This document shows positions 11,155-21,183 of a DNA stretch of 64,000 bases, one piece after another. The DNA is from Crotalaria pallida (taxonomy: Eukaryota > Streptophyta > Magnoliopsida > Fabales > Fabaceae). The notes beneath the pieces are model-generated. The model did no database searches. It saw only the letters and a list, made by a program, of their open reading frames with translations, and had not been told where the DNA came from. The translations under genes were made by a program, and so were the position numbers. How positions within the stretch are numbered: the stretch's first letter is position 1; each line of letters begins with the position of its first letter. The stretch covers positions 69,364,501-69,428,500 of the forward strand of contig CM075651.1 of the NCBI GenBank assembly GCA_037953625.1. The letters are read 5' to 3'.

Positions 11155-12099
11155 CCCTCGGTTCCCACCATTGTTTTCATTATTCCCATTGTTGTTACGA
11201 TCATTCCCATGCCTGTTCCGATTTCCACCATTACGATTGTTACTTCCAGCTGAATTGTTGCCTCCAGATCTGTTGTCTCTTTGTCCACTTCCCTGTCCAT
11301 AGGGACCTTGATGTCGGGCTCCTCTATTCTGGTTTCCACTTACTAGGGAGTGCCTCATAGGACCACCACTTGAAGCTTGTGTAGTTGACTTCTCTATCGG
11401 ATTTCTCGACTTCAAACCATTTTCCACAATACTCCCTTTATTCACGAAGGTTGTAAACACATTTATCTCCAAAGGCGCTAGAGCTTGCTTAATTTCTGGC
11501 TTTAAACCATCCAGGAATTTTGCACACTTAGACCTCTCGTTCACAGCTTCTCCATAGTAAGGCATAAACCTTGCCAAGTTCTCAAATTTTGCGGCATACT
11601 CCCCTACACTCATGTTGCCTTGCTCCAATCGCAGGAATTCCAATTCCTTGGCTGTCTTCAGATGCTCCGGGAAGTACTTCACCAAAAGCCTATCTTTGAA
11701 CTGATTCCAAGTTATCACTCCAGCTTCTCCAGCCAAAGCTTGCCTCTCATTGCGCCACCAATCGGCTGCTTCTCCTACCATCATGTATCCAGCATAAGCA
11801 ACCTTTTGTTCATATGTGCATTGCACCATTCCTCCGAATATCCTCTCCAGACTAGCTATCCATGCTTCAGCCTCCTCCGATGCATATCCTCCAGCAAACT
11901 CCTTTGGATTTCTGTGGCAAAACTCATCAAGGCCTCCGATTCCTTGTCCATCAGCATTCGCATTCTGATTCTGCTGGAGTTGTTCGAGCATAAGGTTCAT
12001 GTTGTCCCTCACTCCTGCCAAAACCGCAGCTGTTTGAGCCATGATAGCAGCTTGTTGTTGAGCGTTCATCGGTTCCTCATTTGCTTGTCGACGTGCCAT
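11155..12099 (-). pseudogene. gag: B gag, N-terminal and capsid part
   Basis: Capsid-like region of a Ty3 Gag (the plant Retrotrans_gag family, PF03732): a Q/A-rich start, then FAGGYASEEAEAWI, WWRNERQ, WNQFKDRLLVKYFP and the GEYAAKFENLARF-type block, then a long Asn/Gly/Arg-rich linker. The start at 12099 (MARRQANEEP) is the first in-frame methionine after the PBS. The frame is open until G interrupts it at 11155; its continuation is at 7585 and below. Together the two parts would encode roughly 395 residues, the usual size of a Tekay-type Gag, ending before protease. It is the only protein of element B. Confidence 0.88.
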
Positions 12100-12270
12100 T
12101 GCGATTCTTCTACGTACGTGGAGTTTTAAGTCTTAGACTAAGCAAAGGGTCATACAAGAAAAGCATATAAGGCTATGTTTACAGCCACAAGGGACATTCA
12201 TCTTACATACTAACAAACAGAGTCACACAAGGAAAGCTTGTAAGACTATGCTTAAGGCTACTAAGGACAA

Positions 12271-12287
12271 CCATTGCTCTGATACCA
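12271..12287 (-). other. B primer binding site (initiator Met tRNA)
   Basis: Minus strand reads TGGTATCAGAGCAATGG, the classical plant initiator-Met PBS, six bases inside the 5' LTR end at 12293. Confidence 0.9.
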
Positions 12288-12292
12288 CTAAA

Positions 12293-12809
12293 TGTAACAC
12301 CCCAATTTGGACTTAGAATTTTAACTAAAAATTTGCGCCATTTTTTTTTTAAAACATTATCAAAATCAATTCAGTTTAATTCTTTTACAAAAAGGTTTTC
12401 ATAAATACAATTTGATTCATTTGGTTTACAAAAAATGTTTTGGTACTTAGACACGCGTCTTAAAATTCTATTTCCAAAAAGAGATGTTACCATCCAACAC
12501 ATTTCCAAAAACTCATTTCCTTAGCGTCGGACTTATTCGTGCGGAAAAACATTTAATTATTAAATGAACTTGATACATATCCGAAAAGAACTTCTTTTAT
12601 TCCATTTAAAAATAATCCACATTACAACAGGGGTTACATTCGAGATAGAATAATAATATCCTAATCACCTTAAGATAGGATACAAAGCAAAGACTATATT
12701 ATCCTACACTGTTAGTCTTCATTGCTATCTTCCACCGCAAGTGCCTGGAAGATTCCTCGAACTATGCTTCTGCTTCCTCCTTATAAGGGCGCCATCTTGC
12801 GATCCACTT
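12293..12809 (-). repeat. B 5' LTR, part 1
   Basis: Inner end of B's 5' LTR, beginning TGTAACACCCC on the plus strand, interrupted at 12809 by Copia element A and resuming at 22562. 12805-12809 (CACTT) is the left TSD copy of A; the undisturbed sequence in the other LTR (1596-1600) reads CTCTT, so the left copy has mutated once. Confidence 0.9.
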
Positions 12810-14188
12810 TGTTGGAAACCAACAAGCGGCCTAACAATTTAGTAGAAGGGGGGTGAATAATAAATTAAAGTAACGATACTAACTTTTCGAATGAAATTGA
12901 TATTAACAAATAATACGCTTACTGTTTTGTAATAAAATTAATTTTCTGTCCAAAAAATGAATGAACTACTTGATTAGTTCATTGACTACTCGAGTAGTAC
13001 GTGTAAATTCAGACAGTGCACTGAGTTTTCAAAATAAGGATTTCGCTAACACGAAACCAAGAACAGAAGCGGATGATTTGCTAACTTAGGTTCTGAAGAA
13101 GGATTAAATAACAGAGATTAACGAAAGCAGTAAAAGATAGACACAGGGAATTATTATACTGGTTCACTCTCTATCCACTGAGAGCTACATCCAGTCCCCC
13201 CTAAACCTTAGGGAGTGTCTACTAAAATCAGTTCAAATCGGTGACAATAAGAGATACAAGTGAACGTCACTCTATCACACCTATCCCTTTCAAGAGTGTA
13301 CCAAACTCTTGAAAACTACCCCAATTTGATTTGATCGAGACGGTTGAAGAACCTCTTCAACGCTTCCAATTGTAGGACTCCTTGAAACCTTCAAGATATC
13401 CTTCCTTTCTTCAATGGAGAAAAGCAGATCGCAGAGAAACGGCTCCAAAACAATCTCAAATGATGATGAGTCAGAAAAGCTAGAATACTAGAGATTATTT
13501 CTTAGAAAGGGATTGGGATCAAAAATTGAGTGCAAGGTTTTTCAAAAATTCTTTACGCTTCAGATCAGTGTGTGACTATGGTTGAAGAGGTAATCCTAAT
13601 AAAAACGTTTTTCTCAATGGCCAGAATCAGGGAGGAGCTTGTTAAAACTGATTAGGAAAGATTCTCCCTTCATTTCCTCTTCAACAGCCATATTAGAATT
13701 AAAATACTGACAGATCTGATACGTACTACTCGAGTAGTTGAAGCACTACTCGAGTAGTGAGAAAATTTGTGGGCTTACTGTTTCTCAAACTACTCGATTA
13801 GTGAAGTAACTAATCGATTAGTCAACAGACTACTCGAGTAGTTGAGGAGACAGTAAGTAGACAAGTTTTCACCAATGCAGACTACTCGAGTAGTGCACCA
13901 ACTACTCGAGTAGTTACTGCTACTTTCATAAAAATTAAAGTCCAGAAATGATTTTCCAAAGCACCTAGTCCCTTTCTAATCTATTTCACTATTTTAGCTC
14001 AACTAGTATTCATGCCAACTAACTCATAATCACTTGAGTAAGCAACCTAAGTCTACCACCCACACTCAACATAAATATAAAATAATACAAGGGAGTGGGA
14101 AATGGAAGACTCTTAAAAATGGTTGTTGTTGATGATGTCCTTGGCACTTTGTCTTCATCAAAATAAAGCTTTCCTTGATGCACTTTCA
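12810..14188 (-). repeat. A 3' LTR
   Basis: 1,379 bp, about 97-98% like 21184-22561 by eye. The two differ mainly by gain or loss of 20-bp palindrome modules (pair 13729/13749 here against a single at 22102; one extra ATCGATTAG module in the other copy). Confidence 0.92.
12966..13913. repeat. 20-bp-spaced ACTCGAGT / ATCGAT palindromes in A 3' LTR
   Basis: Core hexamers at 12969(CTTGAT)/12989; 13729/13749; 13793(CTCGAT)/13813(ATCGAT)/13833; 13885/13905. Every step within a group is exactly 20 bp. Most are the 14-bp palindrome ACTACTCGAGTAGT. The 5' LTR shows 21342/21362, 22102, 22146/22166/22186/22206 and 22258/22278, again 20 bp apart. Confidence 0.93.
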
Positions 14189-14202
14189 GTCTCCCCCTTT
14201 TT
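14189..14202 (-). other. A polypurine tract
   Basis: Minus strand AAAAAGGGGGAGAC directly before the 3' LTR. Further purine-rich tracts lie nearby (plus-strand CTCCCCCTG at 14232, CTCCCCCTTTTGG at 14293), the multiple-PPT arrangement reported for Sireviruses. Confidence 0.85.
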
Positions 14203-14557
14203 GATGATGACAAATGCTTGTTGATTTTGCATACTCCCCCTGAATGTATGCACCTATACCTGTGACAAATAAACCACAAACACAACAACCTTTCTCCCCC
14301 TTTTGGCATGATCAAAAAAAGGAGCCAAAGGAATCACGTGCGTGCCAAAAGAGAGATAATAAAATAAACGCAGTAGCCTTAATAATTATAAAACCAAACA
14401 AAAAGCACTACAGCCATGAAAGAGTTAAATGAAAGCATAAGTCATAAACTGAAAAACCCCTAGAGAGCAACATAAAGTTTGGATACACACATCCAAAGAT
14501 AAAGTCTTAAACACCAAGATGAAAACCAGCAAAGAAAAAAAACATTTTAAAAAACAT

Positions 14558-15760
14558 TTAAGACGATGGGGGAGGATGAAAAGCTCCAAAGGCATCGGTG
14601 AGAAATTGCTGCATGTTATCATAGTCCTCCACCATACGAAGCTCCATTTGATCCATTCGGCTGTCTATGCGATCCAGATGATCGTTGACCCTTCCAAAGT
14701 GAGTGTCTATATGAGACATAAGAGATTCATGCATAGCCCGAAGATCAAATGAAGAAGATCCAGGAGAGGGAGACACATGAGGCTGAGAAGGCTGAGCATC
14801 CATAAAGTCATTCACATTTAGCCCTTCTTCGGCTACCTGAAAAGCTTGTTCTTCTTCTTCCCTTTCTTCATCATGAGGAGCAGGATTACCTTCTAACATA
14901 GCCTTAAGATCCTCCTTCCAATACCAAATTCCAGTTTGGGGATGCTGTTGCACACCAATCAAGTGAAATATTCCATCATTGATGCAGTATTCATTATCCT
15001 CATAGTGAGTACAAGGGTCAGTAGGAGGAATAACAACGCCAAAATGTTGAGCAATTTTAGTAACATGCATTGGATAGGGCAGCCATCCAGTGGAAGTACC
15101 ATCCGCCAGGAGCATCCTTTCCACAACCACCAAAGCCCAGTTTATACTGATATTATTTATGATGCCATTCATAAGCTTGATGTCATCCTCAAAGGCCTGT
15201 CCAAAGTTCCTGGAAGTTCTTGGAAACACAATGTATGTGATGATATATAGCAAAATCTTGTTCTCCACGGTCATTGACTTAACCTTTTTATTACCTTTAG
15301 ACCATTGAAAACCAGGACGTAGAGTCTCAACATAAACTCTAGAAATATCACAATCCAAACCACTATTAGCCAAAGAAGCGCCAACAGTAGGTAAGTTAAA
15401 AAGAGCATGCAAGTCAGCCAGAGTGAATACAATACGAGTGCCATGAACAAAGGTGTAATATTTGTCTCCTTGTTTCACTAGATTTGCATAAAATTGCCTG
15501 AGTGTCCTAGTGTAAAATGGCCCATTAAACTCTAGGAACTGCTGTAAACCAGAATTAGCAAGAAGATTTACCCAAGGTAGGTGCTGATGGAACAACCAGA
15601 ACGCATTTATCCAGCGAATCTCAGCGGGGTCCCTTGATGAAAAACGCTCATACCGAGCAACTCGAGAGGCAGCGGAGAAGTAGTGATTCAGATCCACTTG
15701 ATGAGCACGCTTCTTAGTACGCTTTGCAGCAGGAGCAGGATCGGAGGATGATGATGCCAT
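14558..15760 (-). CDS. A third ORF (plant-transposon-protein-like, downstream of pol)
   Basis: 400 codons from the ATG at 15760 (MASSSSDPAP); the frame stays open a few codons upstream but without another ATG. It occupies the position of the env-like ORF of Sireviruses, in the same direction as pol. An N-terminal basic patch (AAKRTKKRAH) may be a nuclear signal. Residues about 25-290 resemble the plant family called putative plant transposon protein (Transposase_32, from memory): WINAFWLFHQ, RTLRQFYANL and WLPYPMHVTKIAQHF-type blocks. A glutamate-rich stretch follows near 300-320, and residues about 345-395 form a likely coiled coil (HLDRIDSRMDQMELRM). I see no signal peptide or clear membrane anchor, so it is not an obvious envelope protein. 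Function unknown. Confidence 0.65.
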   Translation of the reverse strand: MASSSSDPAPAAKRTKKRAHQVDLNHYFSAASRVARYERFSSRDPAEIRWINAFWLFHQHLPWVNLLANSGLQQFLEFNGPFYTRTLRQFYANLVKQGDKYYTFVHGTRIVFTLADLHALFNLPTVGASLANSGLDCDISRVYVETLRPGFQWSKGNKKVKSMTVENKILLYIITYIVFPRTSRNFGQAFEDDIKLMNGIINNISINWALVVVERMLLADGTSTGWLPYPMHVTKIAQHFGVVIPPTDPCTHYEDNEYCINDGIFHLIGVQQHPQTGIWYWKEDLKAMLEGNPAPHDEEREEEEQAFQVAEEGLNVNDFMDAQPSQPHVSPSPGSSSFDLRAMHESLMSHIDTHFGRVNDHLDRIDSRMDQMELRMVEDYDNMQQFLTDAFGAFHPPPSS

Positions 15761-15775
15761 TGGAGTTCTCACCAA

Positions 15776-16284
15776 AAACGGATTTTTAGGTTTTGAAAGG
15801 GGGAAAACCGGATTTGAGAATAAATAGAGAGAAATAGAGAAGATTGAGTGGATAAATAGAGATTTAAATTGAAAAAGAGAAGATTTTGTGGAAGAATTTG
15901 ATGAGATTGAGCATAAAAATAGAGATCCTAGAGAGAGAGAGAGAGAGAAAAAAAACGCGTTTGAGAGAAAAGGAATGAGGAAGAAGATGCAAAACTAATC
16001 TTATCTGCTGCAGAAACAGCGAGCTACTCGAGTAGTGAAGGGACTACTCGAGTAGTCCGTGTTTTTTTTATTATTATTATTATGCTCTGCAGCAGTTAAA
16101 ACCAGTGGCAAACTTAAAAAAAACATTTTCATAAAACAATTTAAATGAATGCAAGCTAATGAAACACATATTTTGCATTTTTCAAGCCCAAAATTTTCGC
16201 ATTGAGATATTTAAAAGAGTATACAAACAACGTCACAATGAAATAAGACCTCAAGTTTTAGGTGACTTTAAATACTTAGTTCAA
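15776..16284. other. A spacer between pol and third ORF, with a palindrome pair
   Basis: Contains a GA-rich run (15931-15948), a (TTA)n run (16068-16084) and two CTCGAG palindromes at 16027 and 16047, again 20 bp apart, matching the LTR modules although this is internal DNA. No ORF of note. Confidence 0.7.
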
Positions 16285-18945
16285 TTAGCTGACACTAGAT
16301 TCATCTAAAATGCCTAGCTCCCTTCTTATATGATAGAAGGTGTCTCTTGGCAGGGGTTTTGTAAAAACATCAGCTAATTGATTTTCAGTACTTACAAAAT
16401 CTATAGAGCAGTCACCCTTTTGAACATGATCGCGTAAAAAATGATGTCTTATCTCGATGTGTTTTGTTCGTGAATGATACACAGGATTCTTAGTTAGATT
16501 GATTGCACTGGTATTATCACATTTGATAGGAATGTGATCTAAATTTAAGCCAAAATCCGATAGTTGTTGCTTCATCCAAAGGACTTGAGCACAACAACTA
16601 CCGGCTGCAATATATTCTGCTTTTGCGGTAGAAAGAGCAACGCAAGCTTGCTTTTTGGAAAACCAAGACACTAGTGAACTTCCCAATAAATGGCATGTAC
16701 CACTAGTGCTTTTTCTATCAAGCTTGCATCCCGCAAAATCAGAATCAGAATAACCAATCAAACTAAGATTAGCATAATTGGGATACCATAATCCAGTGTT
16801 TTCAGTCCCTTTTAAATATTTAAAAATACGTTTGATAGCAGATAAATGAGATTCTTTTGGTTTTGCTTGAAAGCGTGCACACATACAAACACTAAACATT
16901 ATATCCGGTCTGGATGCAGTTAAATATAGTAGACTACCTATCATGCCCCTATATTTACTAACATCTACCGGCTTACCTGACTCATCCTTATCGAGGTAGC
17001 AAGAGGTGCTCATAGGAGTTGTTGCGTTCTTGCACTTGTCCATTCCAAATTTCCTTAGGAGGTCCTTGCAGTATTTCGCTTGATGCACAAAAATCCCTCC
17101 TTTTACTTGCTTCACTTGAAGTCCTAGGAAGAACGTGAGTTCCCCCATCATCGACATCTCAAATTCACCTTTCATTAATTCTGAAAATTTCTTGCACAAG
17201 GACATGTTAGTAGCACCGAAAATTATGTCATCTACATATACTTGTACTAAAAGGATGTCCTTTTTGAATTTATAAATGAATAACGTTGTATCAACCTTCC
17301 CTCTTTCAAAACCTTGTTCTAAAAGAAAAGAACTCAATCGGTCGTACCAAGCTCTAGGAGCTTGTTTCAAACCATAAAGAGCCTTTTTAAGTTTATAAAC
17401 ATGGTTAGGAAATTCATGGTTTTCAAAGCCAGGAGGTTGTTTAACATAAACTTCTTCATTTATATACCCATTTAAAAATGCACTTTTAACATCCATTTGA
17501 AAAAGAGTGAATTTCATCAATGAAGCAAAAGCAAGTAAAATTCTAATTGCTTCAAGGCGTGCAACTGGAGCATAGGTTTCGTCATAGTCGATACCTTCCT
17601 CCTGGTTGTAGCCTTGAGCAACAAGTCTCGCTTTGTTTCTAATAATTATTCCTGATTCATCCATTTTATTTCGATAAATCCATTTTGTACCAATTATAGT
17701 ATGATCATCAGGCTTAGGAACCAAATCCCAAACATCATTTCTGATGAATTGATTTAGTTCCTCTTGCATAGCAATAGCCCAATGTTCATCCTCAATTGCT
17801 TGTTGGACAGAATCAGGTTCAATTTGAGAAACAAAGGAAACGAAATTACAGAAATTTTGAATGGAACGACGAGTTAATACTCCCTGTGAGATATCACCTA
17901 TCACTTTGTCGATTGGATGGTTTTTGCTTGTTTTCCAAGCGGGAGGCAGATCATCCTTTTTAGTTTCCTCTTCAGTTGAGTTTTTAATGTCCTCTCTAAG
18001 ATTATCAATTAAGTCCATAGAACTACCTGCACTTTCTGCACTACTCAACACATCTCCTTTCGGAGACTCATCAAACATAACATGTATTGATTCTTCTATA
18101 CTAGACGTTCTTTTATTAAAAACTCTAAATGCTTTACTATGAGAAGAGTATCCTAAAAATATACCTTCATCCGCTTTTGGATCAAATTTTCCAAGATGCT
18201 CTTTTCCGTTATTTAAAATAAAAACTTTGCATCCAAAAGCGTGAAGATGGGATATATTAGGCTTTCTACCCTTGTAAAGTTCATAAGGAGTTTTCTTTAA
18301 AATAGGTCTAGTTAAAATGCGATTTATAACATAACATGCAATATTAACAGCATCAGCCCAAAAATAATGTGGTACTCGAGATTCATTCAACATAGTTCTA
18401 GCAAGTTCCTCGAGTACTCTATTTTTCCGTTCCACAACTCCGTTTTGCTCGGGAGTTCGTGGAGCAGAAAATTGATGCTCTATGCCAAATTTTGAACAAA
18501 AATTATCAAATTTATGGTTTTCGAACTCGCCACCATGGTCTGTTCGGATTACAATTACTTTTTGGTTAACTTGGTTTTGGACTCGTTTGACAAGATTTTT
18601 AAAACTTTTGAAAGTATCACTTTTTGAAGTTAAAAACAAAGTCCACGTAAATCGAGAAAAGTCATCAACAATAACCAAGGCATAGTAATTACCACCAAAG
18701 CTCTTTACTTGCGATGGTCCAAACAAGTCCATATGAAGTAATTCTAATGGCCTTGATGTGGAAACCATCGTTTTTGAAGAAAAACCATTTTTAGTTTGTT
18801 TGCACTTTTTACAAGCTGTGCAAACTCCCTCTAAATCAAATTTCAGCTTTGGTAAACCAATTACTAGGTCTTTGGATTGAAGTTTCTTTAATTGATTTAC
18901 ATTAATATGGGCTGTCCTACGATGCCATAACCAAGTATCGTTCAT
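16285..18945 (-). CDS. pol: A pol: integrase, reverse transcriptase and RNase H
   Basis: 886 open codons in Copia order. Residues 1-55: GAG-pre-integrase zinc motif (H8, H13, C45, C48). Integrase core: D73 in HMDLFG, D136 in RTDHGGEF, E172 in NGVVERKN, giving the D-D-35-E spacing. RT (RVT_2): NKARLVAQGY, FQMDVKSAFLNG, LYGLKQAPRAWYD, and YVDDI near residue 570. RNase H: SDSDFAGCKLDRKSTSG and ALSTAKAEYIA. The protein would cut and insert element DNA and copy RNA to DNA inside particles. The first ATG overlaps the stop of the protease frame (ATGA), a one-base frameshift, so in an intact relative this would be continuous with protease. No internal stop is present, unlike gag. Confidence 0.93.
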   Translation of the reverse strand: MNDTWLWHRRTAHINVNQLKKLQSKDLVIGLPKLKFDLEGVCTACKKCKQTKNGFSSKTMVSTSRPLELLHMDLFGPSQVKSFGGNYYALVIVDDFSRFTWTLFLTSKSDTFKSFKNLVKRVQNQVNQKVIVIRTDHGGEFENHKFDNFCSKFGIEHQFSAPRTPEQNGVVERKNRVLEELARTMLNESRVPHYFWADAVNIACYVINRILTRPILKKTPYELYKGRKPNISHLHAFGCKVFILNNGKEHLGKFDPKADEGIFLGYSSHSKAFRVFNKRTSSIEESIHVMFDESPKGDVLSSAESAGSSMDLIDNLREDIKNSTEEETKKDDLPPAWKTSKNHPIDKVIGDISQGVLTRRSIQNFCNFVSFVSQIEPDSVQQAIEDEHWAIAMQEELNQFIRNDVWDLVPKPDDHTIIGTKWIYRNKMDESGIIIRNKARLVAQGYNQEEGIDYDETYAPVARLEAIRILLAFASLMKFTLFQMDVKSAFLNGYINEEVYVKQPPGFENHEFPNHVYKLKKALYGLKQAPRAWYDRLSSFLLEQGFERGKVDTTLFIYKFKKDILLVQVYVDDIIFGATNMSLCKKFSELMKGEFEMSMMGELTFFLGLQVKQVKGGIFVHQAKYCKDLLRKFGMDKCKNATTPMSTSCYLDKDESGKPVDVSKYRGMIGSLLYLTASRPDIMFSVCMCARFQAKPKESHLSAIKRIFKYLKGTENTGLWYPNYANLSLIGYSDSDFAGCKLDRKSTSGTCHLLGSSLVSWFSKKQACVALSTAKAEYIAAGSCCAQVLWMKQQLSDFGLNLDHIPIKCDNTSAINLTKNPVYHSRTKHIEIRHHFLRDHVQKGDCSIDFVSTENQLADVFTKPLPRDTFYHIRRELGILDESSVS

Positions 18946-19346
18946 TTGCTAACCAAACATGTGGATACCAAAGAGGTTATTTCATTTAAATCAACCAAAT
19001 AAGTATTGTTAGATCTTTTCCCCACAAATTTAATAGAATTGTCCTTATTACTCTTAATAAAACATTGAGTGGAGGTAAAAACAACATGATTATCGATATC
19101 ACAAAGTTGACTTATACTTAAAAGATTATGTTCTAAACCTTGTACATATAAAACGTTATCGATAATCAAGTTGGAGGAATTCCCAATTTTACCCTCACCC
19201 AATATCTTACCTTTATTGTTGTCCCCATACGTAACGTATCCTTTTTCCTTTGGAGTAAGCTCTATGAAGTGCTGCTTGTCTCCAGTCATGTGCTTCGAAC
19301 ATCCGCTATCCAAGTACCAACGATTCTCCTTCGTTCGAAAGCACAC
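18942..19346 (-). pseudogene. A protease region
   Basis: Copia aspartic protease: RWYLDSGCSKHMTG contains the catalytic D-S-G, followed by IIDNVLYVQGLEHNLLSISQL, the usual end of the domain. The frame opens directly after a TAG and starts with GTG, not ATG; it lies in a different frame from gag and ends one base out of phase with integrase (TGA inside ATGA at 18942-18945). As it stands it could not be made as part of one polyprotein. Confidence 0.85.
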
Positions 19347-19360
19347 CTACAAGACAGAGA

Positions 19361-21116
19361 TTACTTACTCATTTTGGGTACCCAAGTGGTCTTGGGTCCC
19401 TTGGTGTTAGTATAGGGATCTTCTCCCTTGACAATCCAAACAAAAGATCCATTTGCAATACCATGATGCCTTATCTTACAGACATTCGATGTATGACCAT
19501 GAATGCCGCAATAAAAACAAGTTGGCCTTTTTGAATTATTTAAATTAGAAAATGAACCAACTTTTCTAAAAATTTTCTTTTTGGCATTTTGATATCCAAG
19601 ACCTGTTTTGTTTGAACTATCTCGTTGATCATTAAGCATCTAATTTAGCATTCTATCACTGTTTGAGAAAGTTGCATTTTTGGCTTTTAAATCTGAAATT
19701 TCTTTCTCATAAACAATGCAACTTTCACACTTTTGACTTTTTAAGCAGGTGATAGAATGTTCTAAAGATTTATTTTCGCTACTTAATTTTTCTATGCAAT
19801 TTTCAAATTCAAGAACTTGCTCTTTATATTTCAAAACATTCTTTTTCAATTTGATATAACTCTTAGCAAGTTTCTTAAATTCAGATTGCATGTCAATATA
19901 AGCCGACTATAAATCTTCATAATCATCAAATTCAGATTCAGTATCAGATTCAGTGTCTGAGGTTACCTCATTTTCTTGCACAGATGATGTATGACTTTGA
20001 GATGCTTCTTCATCAAATCTTCCCATTAGGCAAAGGTTATCCTCCTCATCATCCGACGAATCTGAGTCTGAAGTTTCATTTTCCTCTGGTGCATCCCAGA
20101 CAATGTAGGCCCGTTTGGATTTATAGTCTTTGCCTTTCTTTCTTTCTTCACTGCTTTTCTTGTTTAGCATAGGACAATAGACCTTGATGTGTCCCAGTTC
20201 TCCACACTCATGACACCTGATCTTATCTTTTGAATGGTTAACCTTTATGATGGGAATCTTTGGTCTCTTTTCCCTTGCCTTTAAAATTTCTTTTGTATTT
20301 AAAAAATTTTCCAAACTTTTTAATCATGAGACCAAAGGTTTCCTCATCCATATCAGAATTTGATTCACTATCAGAGGAGTCTTTGCTTACCTTGGGGGTC
20401 TTAGTGGATACCTTAAGAGAAATGCCCTTTTTCTTTTTATCTGTTTCCTCATTCATAGATAGGCGTCCTAGCTCCATCTCATGCTCCTGAAGCTTTCCAA
20501 AGAGGGTTGCAAGGTCCAAGGTGTCTAAGTCTTTTGACTCCATGATTGCTGTGACCTTGGGTTGCCATTCCCTGCTTAAACATCTCAATACTTTGTTAAT
20601 GACTTCAGAATTAAGAAAAGTTTTGCCAAGAGCTATGAGATGATTTATGATATGAGTGAATCGCTTTTGCATGTCAATGACTGACTCATTAGGGAGCATG
20701 CGAAACAACTCATATTCATGCATTAATGTATTTAATCTAGCCCTTTTAACCTCACTTGTCCCTTCATGAGTAAGTTGTAGAACGTCCCACATTTGTTTCG
20801 CATTTTTACAATGTGAAACTCTGAAGAACTCATCATAAGACAAGGCGGACGTGATGATGTTTTTAGCTTTCAAATCGTAGGAAACTTTCTTTTTGTCATC
20901 ATCATTCCAACTTGCCCTAGGAATTTCTACAACTTCATCATTTACTTTTCTTTTAGGTATATAGGGACCATTTTCAATTGCATTCCAAACATCAATATCA
21001 ATCGCTTCAATAAATATTTTCATTCTGGCTTTCCAATAAGCATATCCTTCCCCATTAAACAGTGGAGGACGGTTTATTGAAGAGCCTTCCCCTCCAAAAG
21101 GATTGTAAGAGCCCAT
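19361..21116 (-). pseudogene. gag: A gag, interrupted
   Basis: Starts at ATG 21116 (MGSYNPFGGEG), aligned with the intact gag of E at 44153. N-terminal capsid-like part (20290-21116): YWKARMKIFIEAID and NVLRCLSREWQP-type blocks shared with E. First knuckle CHECGELGHIKVYC near 20210, acidic Ser/Asp-rich stretch, coiled coil (19640-19891), second knuckle CFYCGIHGHTSNVC near 19500. Breaks seen: a frameshift near 20240-20310, an in-frame TAG at 19907-19909 and another TAG at 19640-19642, all absent from E. The frame ends TAA at 19361. Gag would package element RNA; here it is inactive as one protein. Confidence 0.88.
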
Positions 21117-21165
21117 GGTTTCCTTAAGGATCTTTTCGAAAAAGTTTTTACACTCGATCTTTCGA

Positions 21166-21181
21166 CCGAGCTCTGATACCA
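21166..21181 (-). other. A primer binding site (initiator Met tRNA)
   Basis: Minus strand TGGTATCAGAGCTCGG, two bases inside the 5' LTR. The same PBS and the following GTCGAAAG are found in E (44084 onward). Confidence 0.92.
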
Positions 21182-21183
21182 CT

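Noticed and set aside
19342..19364. GTAAGT...TTGTAG at the A gag/pol border as an intron
   Set aside because: The interval is about 22 bp, far below the minimum plant intron size.
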